Below, in pieces: positions 56,804 through 64,000 of a stretch of 64,000 bases of DNA. Below the pieces are notes generated by a model. It searched no databases. It was not told the origin of the DNA and saw only the letters and a list, made by a program, of their open reading frames with translations. The translations under genes were made by a program, and so were the position numbers. Position 1 is the first letter of the stretch, and the number at the start of each line of letters is the position of its first letter. Source of the DNA: Pseudoalteromonas piscicida (lineage in GTDB: Bacteria > Pseudomonadota > Gammaproteobacteria > Enterobacterales > Alteromonadaceae); assembly GCF_002744175.1 (NCBI RefSeq), contig NZ_NKHF01000101.1, forward strand, positions 1-64,000. Direction: 5' to 3'.

Positions 56804-58060
56804 TTTGCAAAAATAGACACTGGCATAGCAACCCCCCTTAACAAACTCAATGTGACACTGCCAATTAAGCTGCTGGCATAGTTGTTCCACTAACTTCAAG
56901 CCAAGACCATATCCTAGTGTGTCAATCTGCGGTTCCAGATTGTCTATAGATTCGATGTTTTTTATCGTGATCAGATTCTGGTGTTGGTGTATTTCGATAG
57001 TGCCACAAAACGTGTGCTGCATCGCATTTCTAATGAGGTTGCCAATCACGATTTTGGCGGCGGCACTGGGAAGCCAAACCTGATAGCGGGATAAATCAAA
57101 GGACATTTGAATATCACGTTCTGCAATTAAATAACTCAGCGCTTTAACTTGTGATTGAATAAGCTGATCGAGATAGACGGGTTGGCAGTCCAGCTTAGGT
57201 TTGCTGGTTTTACTGAGCCACAATAAGGTTTCGCTTAAGGTTGCCATTTCGTGGCTGGCGATGTCGATACGCTGTAAGGCTTTAGCGCATTTTATGGGAA
57301 GTGGTGGAGAGATTTTATCTATCAACTCCACGCTACTGCGAATAATTGCAATTGGCGTGCGTAATTCATGGCTGGCGTAGCGAACAAAGTCTTGCTCACG
57401 TTTTAAACTTGTATTAACGTCGACCAAACTTTGCTGAATGAGGTGAGCAAGATTACTGAGTTCTTTATATTTAAATTGCGGAGGCGGTTCCTCTAGGTTA
57501 GTTGCATCCAATGCCGATGCCCACTTATGCAGCGCATTCACGGGTTTGGTGACGGTATGCATTAGCATCATGACTATCGATCCAAATATCGCTATTGCGA
57601 GCAGTGCCACAGTTACCGCGATAGCTTCCGGGCTTTTGTACCAAGGGGTTGGGATTGAGGCAAACTGTTCTGAAAATTGATGGGAAATAAAACTCGTTTG
57701 CTCACCTTGTCGAAACTTCATCACAAATATGGCGGCACTCGGTCTATTCCATAAGTTTTCCCTAAACACTTTTTTATACAATTGATTATCTTCCATCTCA
57801 GTGGGAGAGAAAGCCTGTTGAACTTCAAGGGGGAGTGCCTGCCAATGTTTGGCTATCAAAAAGTTGTGGACCTTTATTTGTTCGCCATCTGAAACCGAGT
57901 AATTGCTTGCTAAATTGAGCATAGTTCCTCGCATCATGCCATCTAACCCTTTGAAAAATTGCTGTGTCCAAAAATAGGAAAGCAACGCGATGATTGCGGT
58001 TGCAAGTAAAAATAGGGCGATAAGTATATAGCGCCTGAGGCTGATCTCTATTTCTCGCAT
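56798..58060 (-). CDS. Sensor histidine kinase of the RND efflux operon
   Basis: 420 aa. Membrane segments at about 11-32 and 148-168 enclose a roughly 110-residue periplasmic domain. HAMP-like linker, H-box VRYASHELRTPIAIIRSS, N-box NLIRNAMQHTF; the G1 region is degenerate but GYGLGLKLVEQL (G2) is clear. Overlaps the response-regulator gene by 13 nt. Probably senses a stress or compound linked to the upstream pump. Confidence 0.88.
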   Translation of the reverse strand: MREIEISLRRYILIALFLLATAIIALLSYFWTQQFFKGLDGMMRGTMLNLASNYSVSDGEQIKVHNFLIAKHWQALPLEVQQAFSPTEMEDNQLYKKVFRENLWNRPSAAIFVMKFRQGEQTSFISHQFSEQFASIPTPWYKSPEAIAVTVALLAIAIFGSIVMMLMHTVTKPVNALHKWASALDATNLEEPPPQFKYKELSNLAHLIQQSLVDVNTSLKREQDFVRYASHELRTPIAIIRSSVELIDKISPPLPIKCAKALQRIDIASHEMATLSETLLWLSKTSKPKLDCQPVYLDQLIQSQVKALSYLIAERDIQMSFDLSRYQVWLPSAAAKIVIGNLIRNAMQHTFCGTIEIHQHQNLITIKNIESIDNLEPQIDTLGYGLGLKLVEQLCQQLNWQCHIEFVKGGCYASVYFCKH

Positions 58061-58737
58061 TTATTGTTCTCCTCACTGAAACACAGTAAAAAACCCTGCT
58101 TGCCATCTGATTTAATGGTAATGCGTGAGTTGTCCCTTAGCTTTTTACGAATATGATGAATATGTACTTTCAGCGAATTACTGTCGGGTTGTTCATCCCC
58201 CCAGATTTTTCCTAGCAAAGCTGTACGAGAAATAGGGCTAGGATAGGCCCTCATGAGTGCTTCAAGTATAGAGAATGCGGTGGGGGCGAGCTTAAGTGAA
58301 ACATCTTTAATAGTCACTATTTTGGTATCAAGGTGTAGCGTCAGGTTGTACTGTTTCAACTGGCGAACTTGGCCACTTTTTCTGGTGGATAGGGCTTGGA
58401 CACGGGCAACGAGTTCGGCCATTGCAAAGGGTTTAACGAGGTAGTCATCGCTGCCAGCGGCAAACCCTGCGAGCTTATCCTCGAGTTGACCTTGCGCCGT
58501 GAGCATAATAATAGATGTAGTGACGCCAGCCTGTCTTAGCGTCTCACAGACTTTTAGCCCATTTAACCGTGGTAAATTGATATCTAAAATGACCACATCA
58601 TACTCATTATGTTGTAGCAAGTTTAGTGCGAAGACGCCGTCACTGGCATGGTCGCATGTGATGTTTTCTAATTCTAAGTAATCAATGATATTACCAGCTA
58701 GCGCACGGTCATCTTCAACGAGAATAGTGCGGATCAT
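58048..58737 (-). CDS. OmpR-family response regulator of the RND efflux operon
   Basis: 229 aa. Acceptor Asp in YDVVILDINLPRLNG (near 52), Lys in DYLVKPFAMAEL; C-terminal winged helix with SPISRTALLGKIWG and NSLKVHIHHIRKKL. Its start lies 23 nt inside the end of the pump gene, so the regulator is made from the pump message, suggesting feedback control of the efflux operon. Confidence 0.9.
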   Translation of the reverse strand: MIRTILVEDDRALAGNIIDYLELENITCDHASDGVFALNLLQHNEYDVVILDINLPRLNGLKVCETLRQAGVTTSIIMLTAQGQLEDKLAGFAAGSDDYLVKPFAMAELVARVQALSTRKSGQVRQLKQYNLTLHLDTKIVTIKDVSLKLAPTAFSILEALMRAYPSPISRTALLGKIWGDEQPDSNSLKVHIHHIRKKLRDNSRITIKSDGKQGFLLCFSEENNKCEK

Positions 58738-61700
58738 TTACCTTTTCTCCCCCGAGATATTTACCTGTTTTAGTATAGACTGCACTTATTTGTTGAGAAA
58801 TCATCAGCAAAATGGGCGTCATAAACAAGGTGATAAGCGTGGCAAATAAAATACCATACCCAAGCGATGTGGCTGCGGGGATCAAAAACTGCGCTTGCTG
58901 TGACGACTCACCCAAAATAGGGTAGAGGCCTGCGAATGTTGTTAACGATGTTAGTAAAATTGCTCTAAGCCGCCCAGTCGCTGCATCGACAATAGCCTCT
59001 GTAGTTGGCTTTCCTTCTTTTTGATAGCGGTTAAACTGGCTGACGAGTAACAGGCTATCATTGATGACCACACCGCTTAGCGCGAGGATCCCATTTAGTG
59101 ATAAAATGCTGACGGTCAGGTCGAGATACCAATGACCTAAGATGGCACCAATAAACCCAAAAGGAATAATTGCCATGATGATTAGTGGTTGAAAATAAGA
59201 CTTCAGCGGGATCGCCAGTAAGGCATAAATCGCAAATAGTGCGAGCAAATAAGCACTTTTCATTGACGCTGTGGTTTCAGCTTGGTGTTCAGCCTCGCCT
59301 GCAAAATGAATGGTTAAGTCATGATAACTTGATGTGAGCTCTGGAATAAGTGTTTCTTTCAGATCAGAAACCAAGGTTACAGGAGTTAACTTTGACTTAT
59401 CAACAGCAGCTGAAATTGTCACTGCTCTGACGCCACCAATACGAGTTATGCTCTGCACCTGATCTGAATACTGAATCGTTGCAACTGCGCTTAATGGCAC
59501 GACTTTACCATTGGGCAAGGAAATGTCGGAGTTGAGCACATCGAACATATCACTTCTTTGTGATAACGGCGCTCTAGCTCTAACTTTAACTTCATCGCTT
59601 CCTCTCATATATGACTGTACCACTTCGCCCCCGAAGGTTTGTAGCAACTGCCTTGACAGTGCGCTAGGTGTCATGCCCAATGCTTTACCTTGTTCGGATA
59701 AGGTAAAGTCGAGTTGGGCTTCACCCGGAGCAAGAGAGTTATCAATTGCGGATACCCCATCTATATTTTGTAGATACGACACAATAGCTTGTGCACTTTG
59801 TTGCATGGCCGTGTCGTTGTCTGTTTTGATCTCTACTTTAAAATTAGACACCATGGCCAACTCAGCTCGAATATTGATTTGCTTGGTCGCTTCGGGTAAG
59901 CCTGTGGTTTGTTGCCATGCAGCCGCAAGCTCTTTCAAGGTGTAATAAGGGTTTTCTTCGACTGACACATCTAATTGACCACTAAGGTCGCTATCAGCGC
60001 TGATTGCTACATGGTCAATATAGCTGGTATCAAGTTGCTCAGCTGAGTGTAGTAATGATTGCTCAGCAGTAAATAACGAGCGCTCTAGATGTGTTAAATT
60101 GCTGGCAGTTTGACCAAAGCTAGCGTCATTTCTTAGGGTGATAGACGCTGATATCGTATCAGCTGGTAAACTTGGGAAAAACCCAACACGGACATAACCG
60201 TTTGAAAGTAGGCTGACCGCCAATATTAATATGGAGACAAACGCAATAAGTGCAGCATATTTATGTTTTAATACAACAAGTAAGCAAGGTTTGTAGTACC
60301 TGTAATTTAATTGAGTAAGCAGTTTATCTGCAACGCCTTGCACCTTACTCCACTTCACCATAACAGGTGAACGGTTGACTTGACGGGTATTTAGGTGTGC
60401 CAAATGTGCTGGTAAAATCAGTTTAGATTCAACAACGGAAAGTAACAAACAAATCGTCACGATTGTACCAAACTGTGCATAAAGAACGCCTAACCCCCCA
60501 GATACATTCGCCAGTGCAGCAAATGCCGCCACAGTTGTTAGTACCCCAAACAATGTAGGAATTGTAACTATGCTCACCCCCGTGATGGTATTACTTACGG
60601 TGTCTCCAAGTTGTTTTTTGGTACTGTAGACACTCTCTCCAACCACAACGGCATCATCCACCACGATCCCAAGCGCCATGATAAACCCAAATGTCGTCAT
60701 TTCATTGAGTGTTAAGCCTGCAAAAGGTTCGGTCATGAAATACAGCGTGCCACATAAAATAAAAGGCAGACCAGCGGCAACCCAAAAAGCCACTCGTAGG
60801 TTTAAAAAAATCGCAAGTACTACGAATACCAATGCAATTCCAGTCATTGCATTGGTTGAAAGTAAAGCTAAGCGTTCTTGAATTAACTCGCTTTTGTCGT
60901 ACCAAGTCGCCAATTGTATGGTGTCGGGCAAAGTGGATTGAAATTGGGCTACCACTTGCTGAGCTTGTGCAACAATTTGCTCTATATCGCCATATTCATC
61001 CATAACTAACTTGATGGTATATGCGTTGTGGCCATCGAAGCGCGATAGAAAATATTGCTCATCGTTATAGGTATCGGTAATCGTGGCGATATCGGCGAGC
61101 GTGACATAGCTATTTACTTGATTGCTTTTTACAACGAGCTGGGCGAAGTCTTGAACTGTCATAGCTTGGGTGTTGGCACTGAGGCGAAGCACTTTCTCTG
61201 GGTTTCTTAGGCTTTTGGTTACCGATACACCTGACGCTTCATTAACTTGTTTTGCGACCTCAGTAAAGGTTAATTGGTATGCTTTCAATACAGCTTCATC
61301 GATTTCGATAGCGATTAAAGGCTCACGATGGTCAGGCTTAACCACCTTCCCGATAGCGGGTTTGGCCAGGAGCGCATTGGCGACTTTGTCGCCATAAAGT
61401 TGTAAAGTTTGATGGGGTACATCACCGAACAACTGTACGCGGATCACTTGCTCTTCGCGCAGAGCGGCCTTCACCAATGGCTTTTCTGCGTCTGTGGGAA
61501 AGTTATGAATGGCATCTACTTGCGCTTTTACATCTTGCAGTAGTTGATTAAGGTCATGCTCCGCCGTTTTCTCTATCATCACGCTAGTGCCTTGAGCGTT
61601 AGAGGATGAGGTGATCCGCTTAACTCCAGTGACGGACTGTAGGGCACTTTCTATCACCAGGGCAATTCCTTGTTCTGCCTGCTGTGCGCTACCACTGGGG

Positions 61701-61864
61701 TAATGCACCGATACTTCGACCGTATCTGGCGCTTTATTTGGAAAAGCCTCTTTACGCAATGAACTTGCGCTATTTATACCCATTACTATCACGATAGCCA
61801 TCAGTAAGTTAGCTGCAACAGGGTTTTTGGTAAACCAACTGATCAATGAATACTGCTTAAACAT
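58715..61864 (-). CDS. RND efflux pump inner-membrane permease
   Basis: 1049 aa, AcrB-fold with twelve membrane segments and two large periplasmic loops. Proton-relay TM4 region GFIMALGIVVDDAVVVGESVYS carries the DD pair; GVVINDSLLL-type TM10 and AIYALLAIPLKSYFQPLIIMA mark the second half. The subgroup resembles the HAE/CzcA-like pumps of marine gammaproteobacteria with a single adaptor. No outer-membrane channel gene is nearby, so a TolC encoded elsewhere is presumably used. Overlaps the adaptor gene by 8 nt. Confidence 0.93.
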   Translation of the reverse strand: MFKQYSLISWFTKNPVAANLLMAIVIVMGINSASSLRKEAFPNKAPDTVEVSVHYPSGSAQQAEQGIALVIESALQSVTGVKRITSSSNAQGTSVMIEKTAEHDLNQLLQDVKAQVDAIHNFPTDAEKPLVKAALREEQVIRVQLFGDVPHQTLQLYGDKVANALLAKPAIGKVVKPDHREPLIAIEIDEAVLKAYQLTFTEVAKQVNEASGVSVTKSLRNPEKVLRLSANTQAMTVQDFAQLVVKSNQVNSYVTLADIATITDTYNDEQYFLSRFDGHNAYTIKLVMDEYGDIEQIVAQAQQVVAQFQSTLPDTIQLATWYDKSELIQERLALLSTNAMTGIALVFVVLAIFLNLRVAFWVAAGLPFILCGTLYFMTEPFAGLTLNEMTTFGFIMALGIVVDDAVVVGESVYSTKKQLGDTVSNTITGVSIVTIPTLFGVLTTVAAFAALANVSGGLGVLYAQFGTIVTICLLLSVVESKLILPAHLAHLNTRQVNRSPVMVKWSKVQGVADKLLTQLNYRYYKPCLLVVLKHKYAALIAFVSILILAVSLLSNGYVRVGFFPSLPADTISASITLRNDASFGQTASNLTHLERSLFTAEQSLLHSAEQLDTSYIDHVAISADSDLSGQLDVSVEENPYYTLKELAAAWQQTTGLPEATKQINIRAELAMVSNFKVEIKTDNDTAMQQSAQAIVSYLQNIDGVSAIDNSLAPGEAQLDFTLSEQGKALGMTPSALSRQLLQTFGGEVVQSYMRGSDEVKVRARAPLSQRSDMFDVLNSDISLPNGKVVPLSAVATIQYSDQVQSITRIGGVRAVTISAAVDKSKLTPVTLVSDLKETLIPELTSSYHDLTIHFAGEAEHQAETTASMKSAYLLALFAIYALLAIPLKSYFQPLIIMAIIPFGFIGAILGHWYLDLTVSILSLNGILALSGVVINDSLLLVSQFNRYQKEGKPTTEAIVDAATGRLRAILLTSLTTFAGLYPILGESSQQAQFLIPAATSLGYGILFATLITLFMTPILLMISQQISAVYTKTGKYLGGEKVNDPHYSR

Positions 61865-62999
61865 TATCGGCTCCTGAATTAATTAGGGTGACTGCCATCC
61901 CCACGCTATAGTGACTAAGTGGCTTGGTTACTAACTGTAAGCTGGCGTCTTTTGCTGATGGTTGGAGGTAACTCATGCCACCGTGTTGAGCGAGTAATTG
62001 AGGTTTATAAGCTTGAAGCCTATTGTCTTGTACAAACCAAATTAGGCCGTCTGAGGTGATTGCGCTGGTGGGAACTTGCCACACATCAAAAAGCGTTCGA
62101 CCTGCGATTTCGGCGGTGACGAAGCTGCCAAATGATAATTGAGGTGTCTGTTCAAGCGGAGTGTCTAATGTGACATAAACAGCGCGTTTTCGCGTTTCTT
62201 GTTCAATATGATGAGCTACTCGGGTAACTTGCGCTGACCAGCTTTTACCTCCCTTAACACTGCTCAGGGTTGTGTGCCAAGGAAGCGACGCTTGAGACGC
62301 CAGCATTTGCCATTGTAACTCCGAGAGGGGTATTTCAATTTCTGCTTGATTGGTGCCGTATACGGTCGCAACTTCGTTACCTGATTGTAGATAACTCCCT
62401 TCAGAAACGGCTTTTGCAACGATCAATGCATTAAATGGCACGCTGATGTTTGTACTGGCAAGTTGATGTTTGGCTGCATTTAGCTCTGCCTCAGCATGTG
62501 TTAATTGAGTTTCTAGTAACGCTTTTTTCGGGGCTCGCAACGGACTTTGGATGCTTTTTTCAGCAGAGCTGGAGAGATAACGACTGTTTACGGATGTTTC
62601 AAGCGCTTCTTCAGCGAGGGACAGCTTGATTTCTTTTATTGCAACCTCAGCTGCAGCTACCTTTGCTTGTAGCGCAGTGTCATCGACTTTTATTAATTGC
62701 TCTTTTGCCGCAACAAGGTTACCAATCTTAAATTGTGTATCCATAGCGACGATTTGACCCGATACTTCAGCACGCAGTGTTAGCTGTTGAGGTGAGCGTA
62801 CTTCGCCATAGCCGCGCACGGTGAGTTGATATGTAGATGGTGATATTAGTTGTGTACTTACTTGCACAGGAGCCGGTGTAGTCACCTCTGATGATTCAGG
62901 TGCAGAAGGGGAAGCTGCTGGGATAGCTGAATAAATTGAGGCGACAAGTAAGATGAAAGTTGAGAATAGAACCAAAGACTTATTAACTTTAACGTGCAT
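61857..62999 (-). CDS. RND efflux periplasmic adaptor (membrane fusion protein)
   Basis: 380 aa. An N-terminal hydrophobic segment (LVLFSTFILLVASIYSAIPAA) anchors or exports it; no lipobox. Lipoyl-like halves (RGYGEVRSPQQLTLRAEVSGQIVA ... LQAKVAAAEVAIKEI) flank a helical hairpin, followed by beta-barrel and membrane-proximal domains. First gene of the operon. Confidence 0.9.
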   Translation of the reverse strand: MHVKVNKSLVLFSTFILLVASIYSAIPAASPSAPESSEVTTPAPVQVSTQLISPSTYQLTVRGYGEVRSPQQLTLRAEVSGQIVAMDTQFKIGNLVAAKEQLIKVDDTALQAKVAAAEVAIKEIKLSLAEEALETSVNSRYLSSSAEKSIQSPLRAPKKALLETQLTHAEAELNAAKHQLASTNISVPFNALIVAKAVSEGSYLQSGNEVATVYGTNQAEIEIPLSELQWQMLASQASLPWHTTLSSVKGGKSWSAQVTRVAHHIEQETRKRAVYVTLDTPLEQTPQLSFGSFVTAEIAGRTLFDVWQVPTSAITSDGLIWFVQDNRLQAYKPQLLAQHGGMSYLQPSAKDASLQLVTKPLSHYSVGMAVTLINSGADNV

Positions 63000-63244
63000 A
63001 CATACACCCTTTTTGTACCGCAGGAATGGCTATAGAGTGCTCATCATAGGCGAAGGGGGGTTAAACAAGGGTTAATGTCGCAAGCGCCAACGCCGGCTGC
63101 TACAAAGAGGGGATTACCTTAGGTTCAGGTTAGTTAGCACAATTCAAGAGCAATACTTTTAGCCGAGATTTGGGTTACCTATTTTAAACGCCCTGCGATA
63201 AGGCAAGATAGCGTTTGTGTTTGCTATCTTGCCTAGCAAACAGG
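63000..63244. other. Intergenic region: efflux promoter side, weak repeat motif and terminator hairpin
   Basis: AGGCAAGATAGC (63201-63212) pairs perfectly with GCTATCTTGCCT (63223-63234), a 12-bp stem 11 nt after the stop of the PPC protein (minus strand), probably its terminator. GGTTCAGGTTAGTTA (63121-63135) weakly resembles the tail of the dispersed element seen at 21376-21394. The efflux operon promoter must lie here, but no clear boxes were found. Confidence 0.5.
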
Positions 63245-64000
63245 TTAGTTAATATCTGCTTGCAAAGTAACACCTTGATTCGTGCCTTCACCGGTTGCTA
63301 ACACGTAATACCACCCCGGTCGAGACAAGTGTAGTTTTAAATACTCAGCATTGTCGGCTGACTGAGAAGAGAACTGATAATCACCTCTACTTGGCCAGTA
63401 GGTTCCAACAAGTAAATCTGTATTGCCAACACCATGGCGAGCTTTTAGTGTTAATGTGGAGTTTGGCTCCGTTATCTTGATATAGAAGTAGCTGTCATTG
63501 GCTGCTAAACAAACTGGTTTACCACTGTGTAACTCAGCAAAAGACTGAGCTTGCTGGGTAAGGCATGCGTTTGGTACAGCCATGTCACTTGGCTTATTCG
63601 GTTTTCGTGCATCCAAAACCCCCACGGCAATAGATACCTTATCGAACTGGCTCCTACTTACCGCGCTCACATAATGGCGACCTTTATTCAAGGTGAGTAC
63701 CAGCTTTTGCTCGGTGCCTGCCCCAGCCGACTGGGTAACGGCATTATCTGGCATTGCCCAGGTATTGGGGTGGTAATATAAGGTTAAGTTTCCTGAACCG
63801 TCTCGAGTGCTTATAAATATATTCGAGTTGTCTTTTTCAACATCGAAATAGAGATACACAGTGCTACCAGAGATACACTCGCCTTGATTTGGTTGCAGCT
63901 CTGAACCTGAGCTAAGCGGCATAACTTGGTTACACTTTTTGGGAAGGTAGAGTGGTACTTGTTGATAATTAAGAGGCTGTAATCGTAGTCCGTCTGGGTC
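63245..64000 (-). CDS. Secreted protein with PPC-type C-terminal domains (5' end outside window)
   Basis: About 251 codons are visible, open at the right edge. It contains two PPC-like beta-sandwich domains in tandem: one around GSTVYLYFDVEKDNSNIFISTRDGSGNLTLYYHPNTW (read across 63790-63890) and a second with FYIKITEPNSTLTLKARHG and GWYYVLATGEG near the stop. Such domains end secreted peptidases of marine bacteria and are removed on maturation. The catalytic part is beyond the window, so the enzyme type is unknown. Confidence 0.75.
   Translation of the reverse strand, partial: DPDGLRLQPLNYQQVPLYLPKKCNQVMPLSSGSELQPNQGECISGSTVYLYFDVEKDNSNIFISTRDGSGNLTLYYHPNTWAMPDNAVTQSAGAGTEQKLVLTLNKGRHYVSAVSRSQFDKVSIAVGVLDARKPNKPSDMAVPNACLTQQAQSFAELHSGKPVCLAANDSYFYIKITEPNSTLTLKARHGVGNTDLLVGTYWPSRGDYQFSSQSADNAEYLKLHLSRPGWYYVLATGEGTNQGVTLQADIN

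Noticed and set aside
1-64000. Search for CRISPR arrays, tRNA/rRNA genes, integrases and transposases
   Set aside because: None found by reading. No regular short repeats with spacers, no tRNA-like cloverleaf, no DDE or tyrosine recombinase motifs.

Overview
The window looks like about 64 kb of chromosome from a marine gammaproteobacterium of the Alteromonadales, most likely Pseudoalteromonas. This rests on moderate-to-low GC, E. coli-like housekeeping gene order, a fused trpC-trpF gene, and a secreted complement typical of that group (M36 metalloprotease, Pla-1/cef-type lipase, LPP20 lipoproteins, PPC-domain exoprotein). I see no prophage, insertion sequence, integrase, CRISPR array, rRNA or tRNA. 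It reads as core chromosome with a few accessory inserts and one apparent rearrangement point.

Layout. (1) 1-12.7 kb: rne (cut by the left edge) diverges from rluC and a HAD phosphatase. The maf-type yceF lies opposite. The yceD-rpmF-plsX-fabD-fabG-acpP-fabF-pabC-mltG run makes ribosomal protein L32, phospholipid and fatty-acid enzymes, folate precursor and a peptidoglycan terminase. Three departures from the enterobacterial pattern stand out: rpmF carries a one-base frameshift, fabH is missing between plsX and fabD, and tmk-holB do not follow mltG. (2) 12.7-21.3 kb: a decayed MarC-like fragment, a small STAS-like protein, a giant secreted M36 protease with a divergent small lipoprotein, a LysR regulator and aceK. 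(3) 21.4-26.6 kb: a DUF4124 protein, the yejM-like/yejL/yejK trio, and a porin paired with a small phosphate-binding-like protein. (4) 26.6-34.1 kb: an envelope lipoprotein cluster (COG3014, LpoB-like, two LPP20-type proteins) next to an MltC-like transglycosylase, then a TIGR01777 epimerase and an AI-2E-type permease. (5) 34.1-40.8 kb: a PhoP/PhoQ-like two-component operon led by a PepSY protein, yciI, an NSS sodium symporter, a CPBP protease, yciB and an HU protein. (6) 41.0-56.8 kb: the complete trpE-G-D-CF-B-A operon, followed divergently by rnm(yciV)-yciO-scpA-scpB-rluB, a GFA protein, yciK, a surface lipase and sohB. This is the block found around trp in E. coli. (7) 56.8-63.0 kb: an RND efflux operon (adaptor, pump, response regulator, sensor kinase). 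The right edge cuts a secreted PPC-domain protein.

The most striking regulatory feature is upstream of trpE. Two complete Trp attenuators stand in tandem, each with its own short leader peptide (three and four consecutive Trp codons), a competing antiterminator fold and a U-tailed terminator, both behind one candidate promoter. RNA polymerase would have to pass two consecutive Trp-tRNA-sensing checkpoints to transcribe the operon.

Functions are inferred from recognised motifs and gene order read by eye. No database search was run.
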